DNA from: Caldifermentibacillus hisashii
GTDB taxonomy: Bacteria; Bacillota; Bacilli; Bacillales; Caldibacillaceae
NCBI RefSeq assembly: GCF_027568575.1
Contig: NZ_JANUVP010000013.1
Direction: 5' to 3' (one strand)
DNA: 64,000 bases
Part shown: positions 52,864 to 61,354 of the stretch, piece after piece
Layout of the letters: each line of letters begins with the position of its first letter
Position numbering within the stretch: the stretch's first letter is position 1
Notes under the pieces: model-generated
Told to the model about the DNA's origin: nothing
Seen by the model: only the letters and a program-made list of their open reading frames with translations
The model's database searches: none
Made by a program: the position numbers and the translations under genes

Positions 52864-52870
52864 AATTGTG

Positions 52871-52909
52871 AAAAAAGGTTTCTAAGCCATGTGCTTAGAA
52901 ACCTTTTTT
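52871..52909 (+). terminator. terminator of the orphan oppA
   Basis: AAAAAAGGTTTCTAAG and CTTAGAAACCTTTTTT form a perfect 16-bp stem around a 7-nt loop, ending in a T run. Confidence 0.95.
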
Positions 52910-52961
52910 GTGCCCGGCACTGCGGCAAAATCGGGTCTGGAGTTTTAATAATGGGCTCTTG

Positions 52962-53193
52962 CTGTTGAATAACGGGAGGTTGCTGTTGAATCCGCGGGGT
53001 GTACTGTTGAATTACCTGATTTTACTGTTGAATAAGATGGGTGTATTGTAGAATTTTCCAATTTTACTGATGAATTCATGCCGGTTTACTGTAGAATTTT
53101 TTCTATTTACTGTTGAATTACGAGGAGTCACCGTTGAATAACGGGGGGTAGTTGTTGAATTTGCGTGGTGAACTGTAGAATTCCCTAATTTAA
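52962..53193. repeat. 21-bp tandem array, 11 units
   Basis: The core (C/T)TGT(T/A)GAAT, with single-base variants, starts at 52962, 52983, 53004, 53025, 53046, 53067, 53089, 53110, 53131, 53152 and 53173: nine of ten intervals are 21 bp, one is 22. The other 12 bases of each unit vary, falling into G-rich types (such as AACGGGAGGTTG) and T-rich types (such as TACCTGATTTTA). The minus-strand frame repeats seven residues (NSTV...) but has no ribosome binding site. Confidence 0.92.
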
Positions 53194-53327
53194 TATATAA
53201 TTTTTTCATACCCTATTTGATAGTTTATACTATCTTATAAAATGTTAAAAATATAAAAAAGAGACTAAGACTCAAAACTTTTCAAAAGGAGAGCACTATC
53301 TCATTTTATTTGATGGGTTTAAAAAAT

Positions 53328-54572
53328 TTAATTTTTAAAATGTTTTAGTTGTTTAAGCTCTTTATCAAAAAAGAAAATAATTCCAACGAATACGATCCAT
53401 AGTCCAGAAAATGTAAAAACAATTGAAACATTAGTATATTCAGCTAGGATTCCTCCTAATAATGTGGACAAAGGAATTAATATAGAGGATAAACTGTAAG
53501 TAACACCTTCTATTCTTCCTCTGTACTTGTCCTCAACCAGAACTATCTTTAGTGATGAGAAGATGATATTACCCAATACTAAAAAGAAACAGTAAAAAAA
53601 GAATATTATATAACCTACAATCATTAATGAAGTTACGGAGAGAAACGCCATTAAGATTCCTGCTATTATCCAAGAAACAAAAAGACCCTTTCCAGGGGAA
53701 ATTAGTTTATTAAAATATTTTATGGATAATCCCCCTATTATGCTTCCCAGGGCACCGAATATTTGTAATATTCCATACTCAGTAGGTCCCCCTTTAAATT
53801 GCTCATTAACAAGTATAATATATAGTGGACCTACTAAAGAAGATATATTTATAAGTAATACTAATAGAACAAGTTTACCCATTGTTCTATGTCGTAAAAT
53901 AAATTTGATACCATCAATTAAATCTTTTTTATAGTTCCCTTTATATTGATTAGTTTCTACAAAGCCTGTTATATTTTGATCTTTATCTAATCTTTTTATT
54001 TTTAAATGACTGATGAGCAGGGAAGCAATAAAAAATGTGATTGAATCAAATAAAATACTTCCAGCAAACCCCAATATTCCAATTAGCAAACCACTTATTG
54101 AATTTCCAATAATATCAGATATTTGGTTTACTGAAACGATTAAACCATTGACCTGTGGTATTTTTTCTTTTTGAACTATTTTTCCTAAAGTTCGATTCTT
54201 GGCTGGCATAATAAATGTGTTGATAGAATTTAACAGGAAAACGGAACTATATATAACGAAATCCCTATATTCAAGAATTATATAACCAAGAACGAATAAT
54301 ATACATATTAGTCCCGATGCGAAATAAGACCATAACAATACCCTATTTGGAGTATGGCGATCCACGAAAGTCCCTGCAAATGGACTAATAAAGATAGATG
54401 TTAAATGCCAAAGCACACCAATGATTGATGTACTTATGGCTGATTGAGTTTCTTGATAAATAAACCACATGATAGTGATATTAAATACTGTATCACCAAT
54501 TGATGAAACGCCAATACTGCTTATTAATAAGTTACTATTATCCAGAATCTTGTTTAAGGATAACTTTTTCAT
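53328..54572 (-). CDS. MFS transporter, efflux type
   Basis: 414 residues, about 12 helices. MFS_3/MefA-like: NLLISSIGVSSIGDTVFNIT then FAGTFVDRHTPNRVLLWS (the motif-A-like loop D-R-x-x-x-R between helices 2 and 3) and, in the second half, KIVLVEDKYRGRIEGVTYS. Such proteins export macrolides, other drugs or siderophores; the substrate is not predictable. Codon use is more A/T-rich than in neighbouring genes, and the gene lies between a repeat array and a small-protein gene, which hints at acquisition. Confidence 0.85.
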   Translation of the reverse strand: MKKLSLNKILDNSNLLISSIGVSSIGDTVFNITIMWFIYQETQSAISTSIIGVLWHLTSIFISPFAGTFVDRHTPNRVLLWSYFASGLICILFVLGYIILEYRDFVIYSSVFLLNSINTFIMPAKNRTLGKIVQKEKIPQVNGLIVSVNQISDIIGNSISGLLIGILGFAGSILFDSITFFIASLLISHLKIKRLDKDQNITGFVETNQYKGNYKKDLIDGIKFILRHRTMGKLVLLVLLINISSLVGPLYIILVNEQFKGGPTEYGILQIFGALGSIIGGLSIKYFNKLISPGKGLFVSWIIAGILMAFLSVTSLMIVGYIIFFFYCFFLVLGNIIFSSLKIVLVEDKYRGRIEGVTYSLSSILIPLSTLLGGILAEYTNVSIVFTFSGLWIVFVGIIFFFDKELKQLKHFKN

Positions 54573-54667
54573 TGGCTCACCTTAATCTATTATAGAAGTG
54601 ATTTAGCCCGCGCATTAACGAGGGGAACGCAGTATATTTTCTTTTTGTGTCATTTACTATTTGTTTT

Positions 54668-54853
54668 CTATCCTGCTGAATTTAGCATCTCCCTTAGCTG
54701 CTTTAATTCTAATTCAATTTCTTCAAGCAGTTTTTCCGAATAGGCGACATTGCCGTTTTTGCCGAGCGACTCCAGTTTTTCCATATCCCCTTGAATACGG
54801 ATATAATCACTTTTCAATTCTTCAATTCTTCTTTCTATTTCGTTTCTATTCAT
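54668..54853 (-). CDS. small coiled-coil protein, SE1832-like
   Basis: 61 residues from ATG 54853 (AAAGGTGG at good spacing; an ATG two codons earlier is too close). Almost entirely helical: IERRIEELKSDYIRIQGDME then KLESLGKNGNVAYSEKLLEE then LELKQLREML. It matches in form the short SE1832 family proteins of Bacilli, function unknown. No membrane part or cysteines. Confidence 0.75.
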   Translation of the reverse strand: MNRNEIERRIEELKSDYIRIQGDMEKLESLGKNGNVAYSEKLLEEIELELKQLREMLNSAG

Positions 54854-55038
54854 TGCCATCCACCTTTCACCATTTGAAAACCATAATAACACAACGATCA
54901 AAATTTATAAAAAATTTCGAGGGACGAACTTTTAGGCGAGAGCAGAGCTGTAAAAAATTTGCTTCTGGATTCACGTTAACCTTGAACGCCTTTTTACTAT
55001 TTTTTATAAAAATCCATACCAAAAATCACTAACTACAA

Positions 55039-55451
55039 TTATTCAACTCCCAATGCATGAAGGTAGTCATATAAACTTTCTTCCACACATTTTGCAACGA
55101 ATGTTACAAATGGCTTTGTTCGTCTATGAACACTAGCTTCTTCTAAAGTTTCATAATACACCAACCGATTTTCCGGTTTTGATTTGATGATAGCCGGTGG
55201 ATACCCGTTCTGCATTAAAATAAAATTCATTAACAACCGAGCTGTCCGACCATTCCCATCAATGTCCGACAGTTAAACCTTCAAGAACAATTTTCGTTTC
55301 TAATAAGGTTAACGTATTTTCCTTCAATCGCATTGGAATGATAGGTCCACTCCACCCGATAAACCTCACGCAATTTTTCAGCAAGTGCAGGGTCAAGTGG
55401 TCCATGTTCATCCAATTTCTTTTTCAATTCATACACTCGAACAAAGTCCAT
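55039..55451 (-). pseudogene. Fic-domain protein, broken by a frameshift and an internal deletion
   Basis: The minus-strand frame from ATG 55451 reads MDFVRVYELKKKLDEHGPL...YHSNAIEG, the Fic N-terminal helix, then loses frame within GGAAAATACG (one extra A). The next frame continues NTLTLLETKIVLEGLTVG and stops. The following bases jump to IDGNGRTARLLMN, the catalytic Fic loop, in a third frame ending at 55039. The roughly 100 residues normally between these parts, including the HPF of the HPFxDGNGR motif, are gone. The enzyme cannot be active as read. Confidence 0.85.
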
Positions 55452-55650
55452 ACCATCACCCCTGTACGTCCTTTACTTTTCGTATATTATACCATTATTC
55501 TTTTTCTGCCATTGCTATTAAAAACCTTTAAATGTCCACATTTTATTTTTGATGATCCTTGAAGTAAAAAAAGAATGTTTTTAGAACATACGTATGCTTA
55601 AAATATAAAATTCACCGCATCAAGTAGGAAATTATAATTTCTGAACGTAT

Positions 55651-55693
55651 AAAAAAACCTTCCTTCAATATGGATGAGAGGTTGAAGGAAGGG
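55651..55693 (-). terminator. terminator of the CoA-transferase gene
   Basis: On the minus strand, CCTTCCTTCAA pairs with TTGAAGGAAGG around a 13-nt loop, followed by seven T residues. It lies about 90 nt after the CoA-transferase stop. The rest of 55452-55779 shows no gene. Confidence 0.85.
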
Positions 55694-55779
55694 TATGGCT
55701 AGGCACCTTTTTATTTTTTGTGCGTATGGAAGTTTGTAATTGGTACCGGGGCTACATTTAAATTGTATAGGTGGCTATT

Positions 55780-57294
55780 CTAATATTGTTCTTGTGGTAT
55801 CTTTTCCAACATGGTTCCGGTTTTTGCTAGATTGACGTGCCATGAGAAGGCTTTTTCCAAAATATGCGGTGTTTGACCACCATTAGCCAGTGCCTCATGA
55901 TAATAATCAAGTAACTGTTGTTTATACATTGGATGCGCACAATTCTCAATAATAAGCGGTGCCCGTTCAGTCGGTGCCAGCCCACGCAAGTCAGCATAAC
56001 CTTGTTCGGTAATGATGACATCAACATCATGTTCCGTATGGTCTACATGAGAAACAAACGGAACAATACTGGATATGTTTCCACCTTTTGCAATCGACTT
56101 GGTGACAAAAATAGCCAGTCTTGCATTACGGGCAAAGTCTCCGGAACCGCCAATCCCGTTCATCATTTTTGAACCCGATACATGGGTTGAATTGACATTC
56201 CCATAAATATCGACTTCCAGAGCCGTATTAACAGAAATGAGCCCGAGTCTGCGAATAATTTCCGGATGATTAGAAATTTCCTGTGGGCGTAATATCAATT
56301 TATCTCGGTATTTATCAAAATTTTGAAAAACCTTTTTGCCCTTTTCTTCAGATAATGTAATGGAACAAGCTGAGGCAAATGTAACCTTGCCCGCATCGAT
56401 CAAGTCAAATACAGCGTCCTGTAATACTTCCGAGTAAACTTCAAGATCAGTGAATTCTGAATCTAACATGCCGTGCAGAACTGCGTTAGCTACCGAACCG
56501 ATGCCCGATTGAAGCGGTGCCAATTTTTTTGTCAAACGTCCTGCTTCAATTTCTTTCCGTAAAAATATTAATAAGTGATTGGCCATGATTTTTGTTTCTT
56601 CATCAGGCGGAACAATGGTAGATGGGGAGTCAGCAAGCTTTGTTACCACAATCCCCTTAATTTTGGACAAATCCACCCGTATGCCGATCGAACCAATTCG
56701 GTCAGTTGCTTTTGTCAACGGAATTGGCAATCTTTCCCCCTGTTTTCCGACACTGTATATGTCATGGACACCAATTAATTCCTTGGGTGCGGTTTCATTT
56801 AACTCAACAATCACATGATCTGCTTTTTCTGCAAAAATCGTTGAGTTACCAACCGATGTTGTCGGTATAATCATCCCGTCACCGGTAATCGCGACGGCTT
56901 CAATAATTGCATAATCGACTTTTGGTAAAACATCAGACCGTATCAGTTCGGCTGTATGAGATAAATGTTGGTCAACAAACAATAATTCCCCTTGATTAAT
57001 CTTGGTTCGCATCATTTTATCGGCTTGGAACGGCAATCTTTTTAAAATCATTCCGTTTTCCGCCATCAATGTATCAACATCAGAACCCAATGAAGCACCG
57101 GTGTAAACGTTTACTTTAAGCGGCTCCTGTTTAGCTCTTTCAACCAAGGCGTGTGGAACCGCTTTAGCATCACCGGCACGAGTAAACCCACTTAACCCCA
57201 AAGTCATCCCGTTTTCAATCCAAGTAGCCGCTTCTTCCGCAGAAACAACCCGATCTTGGAGAAACTCAGGAACCGCACGATAACCTTTCTCCAT
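55780..57294 (-). CDS. acetyl-CoA hydrolase/acetate CoA-transferase (Ach1/Cat1 type)
   Basis: 504 residues, typical length. Class I CoA-transferase of the acetyl-CoA hydrolase/succinyl-CoA:acetate CoA-transferase family. Seen: GLSGFTRAGDAKAVPHAL near the N-terminus, and in the C-terminal half GIGGSGDFARNARLAIF and IVPFVSHVDHTEHDVDVIITE then QGYADLRGLAP, the CoA and active-site segments. It would move CoA between acetate and succinyl- or other acyl-CoA, helping reuse of acetate. Just upstream on the same strand is a LytTR regulator. Confidence 0.9.
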   Translation of the reverse strand: MEKGYRAVPEFLQDRVVSAEEAATWIENGMTLGLSGFTRAGDAKAVPHALVERAKQEPLKVNVYTGASLGSDVDTLMAENGMILKRLPFQADKMMRTKINQGELLFVDQHLSHTAELIRSDVLPKVDYAIIEAVAITGDGMIIPTTSVGNSTIFAEKADHVIVELNETAPKELIGVHDIYSVGKQGERLPIPLTKATDRIGSIGIRVDLSKIKGIVVTKLADSPSTIVPPDEETKIMANHLLIFLRKEIEAGRLTKKLAPLQSGIGSVANAVLHGMLDSEFTDLEVYSEVLQDAVFDLIDAGKVTFASACSITLSEEKGKKVFQNFDKYRDKLILRPQEISNHPEIIRRLGLISVNTALEVDIYGNVNSTHVSGSKMMNGIGGSGDFARNARLAIFVTKSIAKGGNISSIVPFVSHVDHTEHDVDVIITEQGYADLRGLAPTERAPLIIENCAHPMYKQQLLDYYHEALANGGQTPHILEKAFSWHVNLAKTGTMLEKIPQEQY

Positions 57295-57433
57295 TTGTAT
57301 CCCCTCTTTGCATAGTTTGAATATATTTTATTTGGATGAGAGGGGTTTTTCCTTATCACTTGAATAAAACAACTATATTCATTATTAAAACAGTATTATT
57401 TGGCGTGGAAAGGTGAAAGTGCTTTCTCTATCT

Positions 57434-58090
57434 CTAGAACATAAATTGTTTTCGGAAGTAACTGGCATAAGATTGGCTGACAGGAATGCGATCTCCGTTA
57501 TTCATAATGAGTAAAAACGTTGAATGAAAATCCGGTTGAATTTCTGCGATAGCCCGCACATTCACAATAAAAGACCGATGGCATCGAATGAAATATTCAC
57601 TTGGTAATAAATATTCAATTTCTGAAAGGTTAAACTTATGGTACCCTTGAATCTGTTCTGTGACAATTTTTGCTTTTCGATTTTCCGCCTCTAAATAAAG
57701 AATATCGGATACGGCAACCGGATACCAGCAATCCTCATTTTTCACGGTAAAAAATGCAGGTAATGAATAATTTTTCCGCATCGGAAAAATGGCAGTAACA
57801 CAATTTACCGGTTTTCCGTTATTAAAAATGGGCACCGACAATCCAAAGTATGAAACGCCAAATACGCTGCTATCAATATATGAAAATATACTTCTTCTTA
57901 AAGAAAATGCCTTATACGTCGCACTGCCTTGCTTTACTTGATCCCCCGGTTTAATTTGCAAATCAATGACAGGACTCGGCTTATAATAAATAAAAGTACG
58001 CGAATCGGCAATGGCAATCGAGGTATCTTCCGGAAAAACTTCCGAAAACGTATCCAACAAATGTGTTGTTGAAATTTGATTCACGTTCAT
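57434..58090 (-). CDS. LytTR-family transcriptional regulator with an N-terminal sensor-like domain
   Basis: About 218 residues. N-terminal part (to about 110) resembles a PAS-like or small-molecule-sensing domain (DTSIAIADSRTFIYYKPSP, VSYFGLSVPIFNNGKPV). The C-terminal LytTR DNA-binding domain is clear: DILYLEAENRKAKIVT, FIRCHRSFIVNVRAI and NGDRIPVSQSY. No receiver domain with a phospho-acceptor is apparent, so it is not a standard response regulator. The start is uncertain: ATG 58123, ATG 58090 or GTG 58084; the last has GGGGGA at the best distance. Probably controls the CoA-transferase gene. Confidence 0.82.
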   Translation of the reverse strand: MNVNQISTTHLLDTFSEVFPEDTSIAIADSRTFIYYKPSPVIDLQIKPGDQVKQGSATYKAFSLRRSIFSYIDSSVFGVSYFGLSVPIFNNGKPVNCVTAIFPMRKNYSLPAFFTVKNEDCWYPVAVSDILYLEAENRKAKIVTEQIQGYHKFNLSEIEYLLPSEYFIRCHRSFIVNVRAIAEIQPDFHSTFLLIMNNGDRIPVSQSYASYFRKQFMF

Positions 58091-58123
58091 TTCCCCCATT
58101 AATTTAAAATTTTTTAAAACCAT

Positions 58124-58497
58124 GCTGGAAAGTACCCACTGAAAAGCGCAAATCCATAAGCCAACTTGTTAAAAAACCTAAACTACATTTCCCCTACGAT
58201 CATATTGTGTAAGTTTTTCAGTGACCTCCTTACATGACAAATAAAATGCCCCTTTGCCTGATTTATAGGTGTGGTTCTCTAAAACATATGGTAAGAAATT
58301 AGAAAATAAGAAATAGACTAGGAAGTCCACTATATTATACAATACCGCAGAAAAAAATTACATTAATAAGCTATTCAGCGCATGAAAGAATTTTAGCGCT
58401 TTAAAACAATATGGAGCAGGAAAGAATAAGCGGGAAAACCTTACCTACTGTTTCGATTTTGTGCCGGCTCCTTTTCGTTTTTGCACTAAAAAATTTA
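58124..58497. other. non-coding stretch between the LytTR and GntR genes
   Basis: A divergent region. The right end holds the GntR promoter (listed separately). Apart from a weak AGCGC/GCGCT inverted repeat near 58378-58401 I see nothing that can be named. Confidence 0.4.
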
Positions 58498-58537
58498 TTG
58501 TATTTTTTATATAACTGTTCTATAATTAATATAACAG
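58498..58537 (+). promoter_or_regulatory. promoter and likely operator of the GntR cassette
   Basis: TTGTAT (58498-58503), 17-nt spacer, TATAAT (58521-58526). The -10 is enclosed by the inverted halves CTGTT (58515-58519) and AACAG (58533-58537), a dyad like those bound by YtrA-type GntR proteins. Autoregulation is inferred. Confidence 0.6.
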
Positions 58538-58566
58538 ATAAAACAAATAAAACAGAGGAAGTGAAA

Positions 58567-58974
58567 GTGGTGATTATCTCATTAGATTTACAATCAGAAT
58601 CACCTATCTATATCCAGCTGAGGAACAAAATAATAGAAGGGATTGCCTCGAAACAGCTGAGACCGGGTGATCCGTTGCCGTCCGTTCGTACATTTGCCCA
58701 AGATCTTGGCGTGAATATGCATACCGTTAACAAGGCGTACCAACTTTTAAAACAAGATGGCTTTATTCAAATTCATCGGCAAAAAGGGGTTGTCATTAAT
58801 CCCGATGGAATGCCCTCTGTTGATGGGAATTACTTGGCAAATGTGCGGGAAAACTTGAGACCTGTCATCAGTGAGTCAGTTTGTCGGGGGATGAACAAGG
58901 AAGAACTTATGAAGCTTATCCAAGAAGTTTATGAAGAAATCCAAAAAGGAGGAGAACATGATGATTTACATTAG
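58567..58974 (+). CDS. GntR-family regulator, YtrA subgroup
   Basis: 135 residues from GTG 58567, preceded by GAGGAA; the frame is open further upstream (from 58411) through the promoter, which is not coding. Winged helix about 10-75: SPIYIQLRNKIIEGIASKQL then GDPLPSVRTFAQDLGVNMHT and AYQLLKQDGFIQIHRQKGVV. The C-terminal tail of about 50 residues is the short form seen in YtrA regulators that control adjacent membrane-protein genes. It overlaps the next gene by 17 nt. Confidence 0.9.
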   Translation: MVIISLDLQSESPIYIQLRNKIIEGIASKQLRPGDPLPSVRTFAQDLGVNMHTVNKAYQLLKQDGFIQIHRQKGVVINPDGMPSVDGNYLANVRENLRPVISESVCRGMNKEELMKLIQEVYEEIQKGGEHDDLH

Positions 58975-60052
58975 TATGTTGCTGATTTTTTTACCGCTCG
59001 TCCTAATTACAGCGATCACACCTTATATTACAAGAAAAACAGAGAGCTTCGGTATCACAATTCCATCAGACGTGTACCAACATCCGACCATTGCCGAATT
59101 CCGAAAAAAGTATGCATTTCAGTCCGGATTAGCCGGTGTTCTTATTCTCGTGATTCTTGGGATTGCTGCTAGTTTTACAACAAATTTTTTATGGACCATT
59201 TTATACACGGTGGGAATATTTGTTTATATTTTAGTGGCTTTCATTATATATTTTCAATTTCACAAAAAAATGATGCAATTGAAGGAAAAAGAAAACTGGA
59301 AGAGTAAGAAAAAAGAAGTCGTTGCCGTTGATCTTTCGTTTTATAATAAAAAATTAACCTATTCAAACGGTTGGTTTTTACTACCGTTCATCATTACAGT
59401 TTTTAGTCTTCTTTGGACGTTTTGGAATTATGATCGGATGCCCGAAAAACTACCTATGCATTATACATTAGATGGCGTGGTTACCGATTGGGCGGACAAA
59501 TCATATCGGACAGTCCTTCTGTTTCCGTTCATTCAACTGTTTATGCTCGGGTTATTTGTTTTTATCAATATTATCATTGCCCGCAGCAAACAACAAATGG
59601 ACCCGGCCAATCCGGAAGAATTGATTAAACAAAATATTATTTTTCGCCGGCGTTGGTCATTATTTATCATCATTAGCGGTACGATGATGGTTTTGTTATT
59701 CACCTTGCCGCAAGTTTCCTTTGTTTATCCAATTGATCCGTTCATTTCCTTTATAATTACGATGGTTGTTGTTGGCGTGATTGTCATTGGTGCAGGTGTA
59801 TTGTCAATTGTGACGGGGCAAGGAGGCAGCCGCGTAAACGTAACGAATCGTAAAACCGGGGAGATAATGAACCGCGACGATGACCGATATTGGAAGCTTG
59901 GTGTCTTTTACTTTAATCCGGATGATCCGGCTGTTTGGGTCGAAAAGCGGTTTGGGAGCGGCTGGACAAATAATTTTGCCCGACCAACTTCATGGATCTT
60001 TCTAATTTTAATTCTTCTTATTCCGATTCTTATTGCAGTGTTTGCATCGTAA
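58958..60052 (+). CDS. DUF1648/DUF5808 membrane protein
   Basis: 364 residues with seven or eight helices. The DUF1648 motif is RMPEKLPMHYTLDGVVTDWA, as in SdpI-like immunity proteins; the C-terminal DUF5808-type segment DRYWKLGVFYFNPDDPAVWV then WTNNFARP lies before a last helix. Start ATG 58958 with AAAGGAGGA at 5 nt. Function not known; SdpI relatives protect against peptide toxins. Middle gene of a three-gene cassette. Confidence 0.82.
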   Translation: MMIYISMLLIFLPLVLITAITPYITRKTESFGITIPSDVYQHPTIAEFRKKYAFQSGLAGVLILVILGIAASFTTNFLWTILYTVGIFVYILVAFIIYFQFHKKMMQLKEKENWKSKKKEVVAVDLSFYNKKLTYSNGWFLLPFIITVFSLLWTFWNYDRMPEKLPMHYTLDGVVTDWADKSYRTVLLFPFIQLFMLGLFVFINIIIARSKQQMDPANPEELIKQNIIFRRRWSLFIIISGTMMVLLFTLPQVSFVYPIDPFISFIITMVVVGVIVIGAGVLSIVTGQGGSRVNVTNRKTGEIMNRDDDRYWKLGVFYFNPDDPAVWVEKRFGSGWTNNFARPTSWIFLILILLIPILIAVFAS

Positions 60053-60067
60053 AAGGGGAGTGGAAAA

Positions 60068-60835
60068 ATGGAAAAATCAAAACGGCTATATGGGCTATTT
60101 GGTTATTTGTTCATTGGGATTGTGGCCATTTTAACTATTTATCCTGTACAGAAAGCAACAATCGAAACACAAATGGATAAATTACCGGTTGATCCGGAGA
60201 TGCCGGTAGAAACGTTAGCTATCATAGCATTATTAAATCCGTTCATATTATTATTGATTGCCTTAATCATTGGTTATTTTATTGCCGATAAAGTAAGTTT
60301 TGTTTCCATCGTTCTTCATCGTCATGTCCATTCAAAAATAGCATGGAAACCTGCATTGGTTAGTGGTGGATTACTGGGTGTGATATTTATCGGGTTTGAC
60401 CTTTTGCTCCGTCCTTTTTTACCGGACGTTTTTACGGGACCGATACAACCGCCTTCATTTGTACCGTTCATATCAGCCATTCTATATGGTGGTGTCGTCG
60501 AGGAATTGTTAATGCGGTTTGGTTTTATGAGTTTGGTCACTTTCCTTTTGTGGAAGGTGTTTCAAAGAGCTAAGCATCAGCCGAGTAATGGTGTTTATAT
60601 TATTGCCATCGTTATCAGTGCATTGGTATTTGCCCTCGGTCACTATGGTGCCACTGCTGCGGTTACCGACATGACACCTATTGTTTGGATTCGTATGCTT
60701 GTGCTTAATGGATTAGGCGGTATTGTTTTTGGTTGGCTATACTGGAAGGACAATTTGGAAACAGCAATGATTGCCCATATGATGACCCACGTGGCGATGA
60801 ATGTGATAACTCTTGTTTTATCTATATTTTTATAA
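60068..60835 (+). CDS. CPBP-family intramembrane metalloprotease
   Basis: 255 residues, about eight helices. The Abi/CPBP motifs are present: EELLMRFG (EExxxR), LGHYGA and AHMMTHVAMN (HxxxH/N), which form the intramembrane active site. Relatives are found with bacteriocin genes, where they act in immunity or maturation. It follows the DUF1648 gene after 15 nt and ends at a terminator. Confidence 0.86.
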   Translation: MEKSKRLYGLFGYLFIGIVAILTIYPVQKATIETQMDKLPVDPEMPVETLAIIALLNPFILLLIALIIGYFIADKVSFVSIVLHRHVHSKIAWKPALVSGGLLGVIFIGFDLLLRPFLPDVFTGPIQPPSFVPFISAILYGGVVEELLMRFGFMSLVTFLLWKVFQRAKHQPSNGVYIIAIVISALVFALGHYGATAAVTDMTPIVWIRMLVLNGLGGIVFGWLYWKDNLETAMIAHMMTHVAMNVITLVLSIFL

Positions 60836-60842
60836 AAGAATC

Positions 60843-60876
60843 TGCCCTTGGTTGCGAAATCAATCAAGGGTATTTT
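60843..60876 (+). terminator. terminator of the GntR-DUF1648-CPBP cassette
   Basis: CCCTTGGTTG and CAATCAAGGG pair around CGAAAT, followed by a T-rich tract. Confidence 0.8.
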
Positions 60877-60931
60877 TATATAGAACATAATAAACCTAAT
60901 GTACGCCTACTTTTAAGATGCTAAATTATTT

Positions 60932-61141
60932 TTATACCCCTTTATAAATAAACACACCAAGTTTCGACAAAAGGTATAATAAAAATATCAAGAACAATGT
61001 CCTCGAAATTACTACACCGTCCACTGATAACTCATAGCCTTTTGGAATTAACAATTTTTCATTAAAAAGAATATATATACAAAAAGCAATTGGTACAATA
61101 TAACCTATAATCGCTAAAGTAAATGCCGATTCTTTTCTCAT
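60932..61141 (-). CDS. two-helix small membrane protein
   Basis: 69 residues. Two hydrophobic segments, about 6-26 and 46-66, joined by a short loop (NEKLLIPKGYELSVDGV). Nothing recognised. Its ATG is preceded by GGGGGG on the minus strand, so it is probably expressed. Confidence 0.55.
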   Translation of the reverse strand: MRKESAFTLAIIGYIVPIAFCIYILFNEKLLIPKGYELSVDGVVISRTLFLIFLLYLLSKLGVFIYKGV

Positions 61142-61354
61142 GAAAATGCCCCCCTAAATTATTTTTTACATATTCTATTAAATGAATATTTTTAAAACAA
61201 TACCACACAACTTTTTTCTTTTATCATAATATTTTGTTTGATTATCTACAACTGTTTTTAGGATTTTATTTGTTCTGCAGGGATATTTATTGACTTTATC
61301 AGGTGCGAAACTCAAGATATAATTATAAGCCAGAAATGAAAGGAAGTCTTTGTT

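Noticed and set aside
53012..53209. 65-codon minus-strand frame with seven-residue NSTV repeats
   Set aside because: The 21-bp period trivially yields a heptapeptide repeat; no start signal and the array extends beyond the frame.
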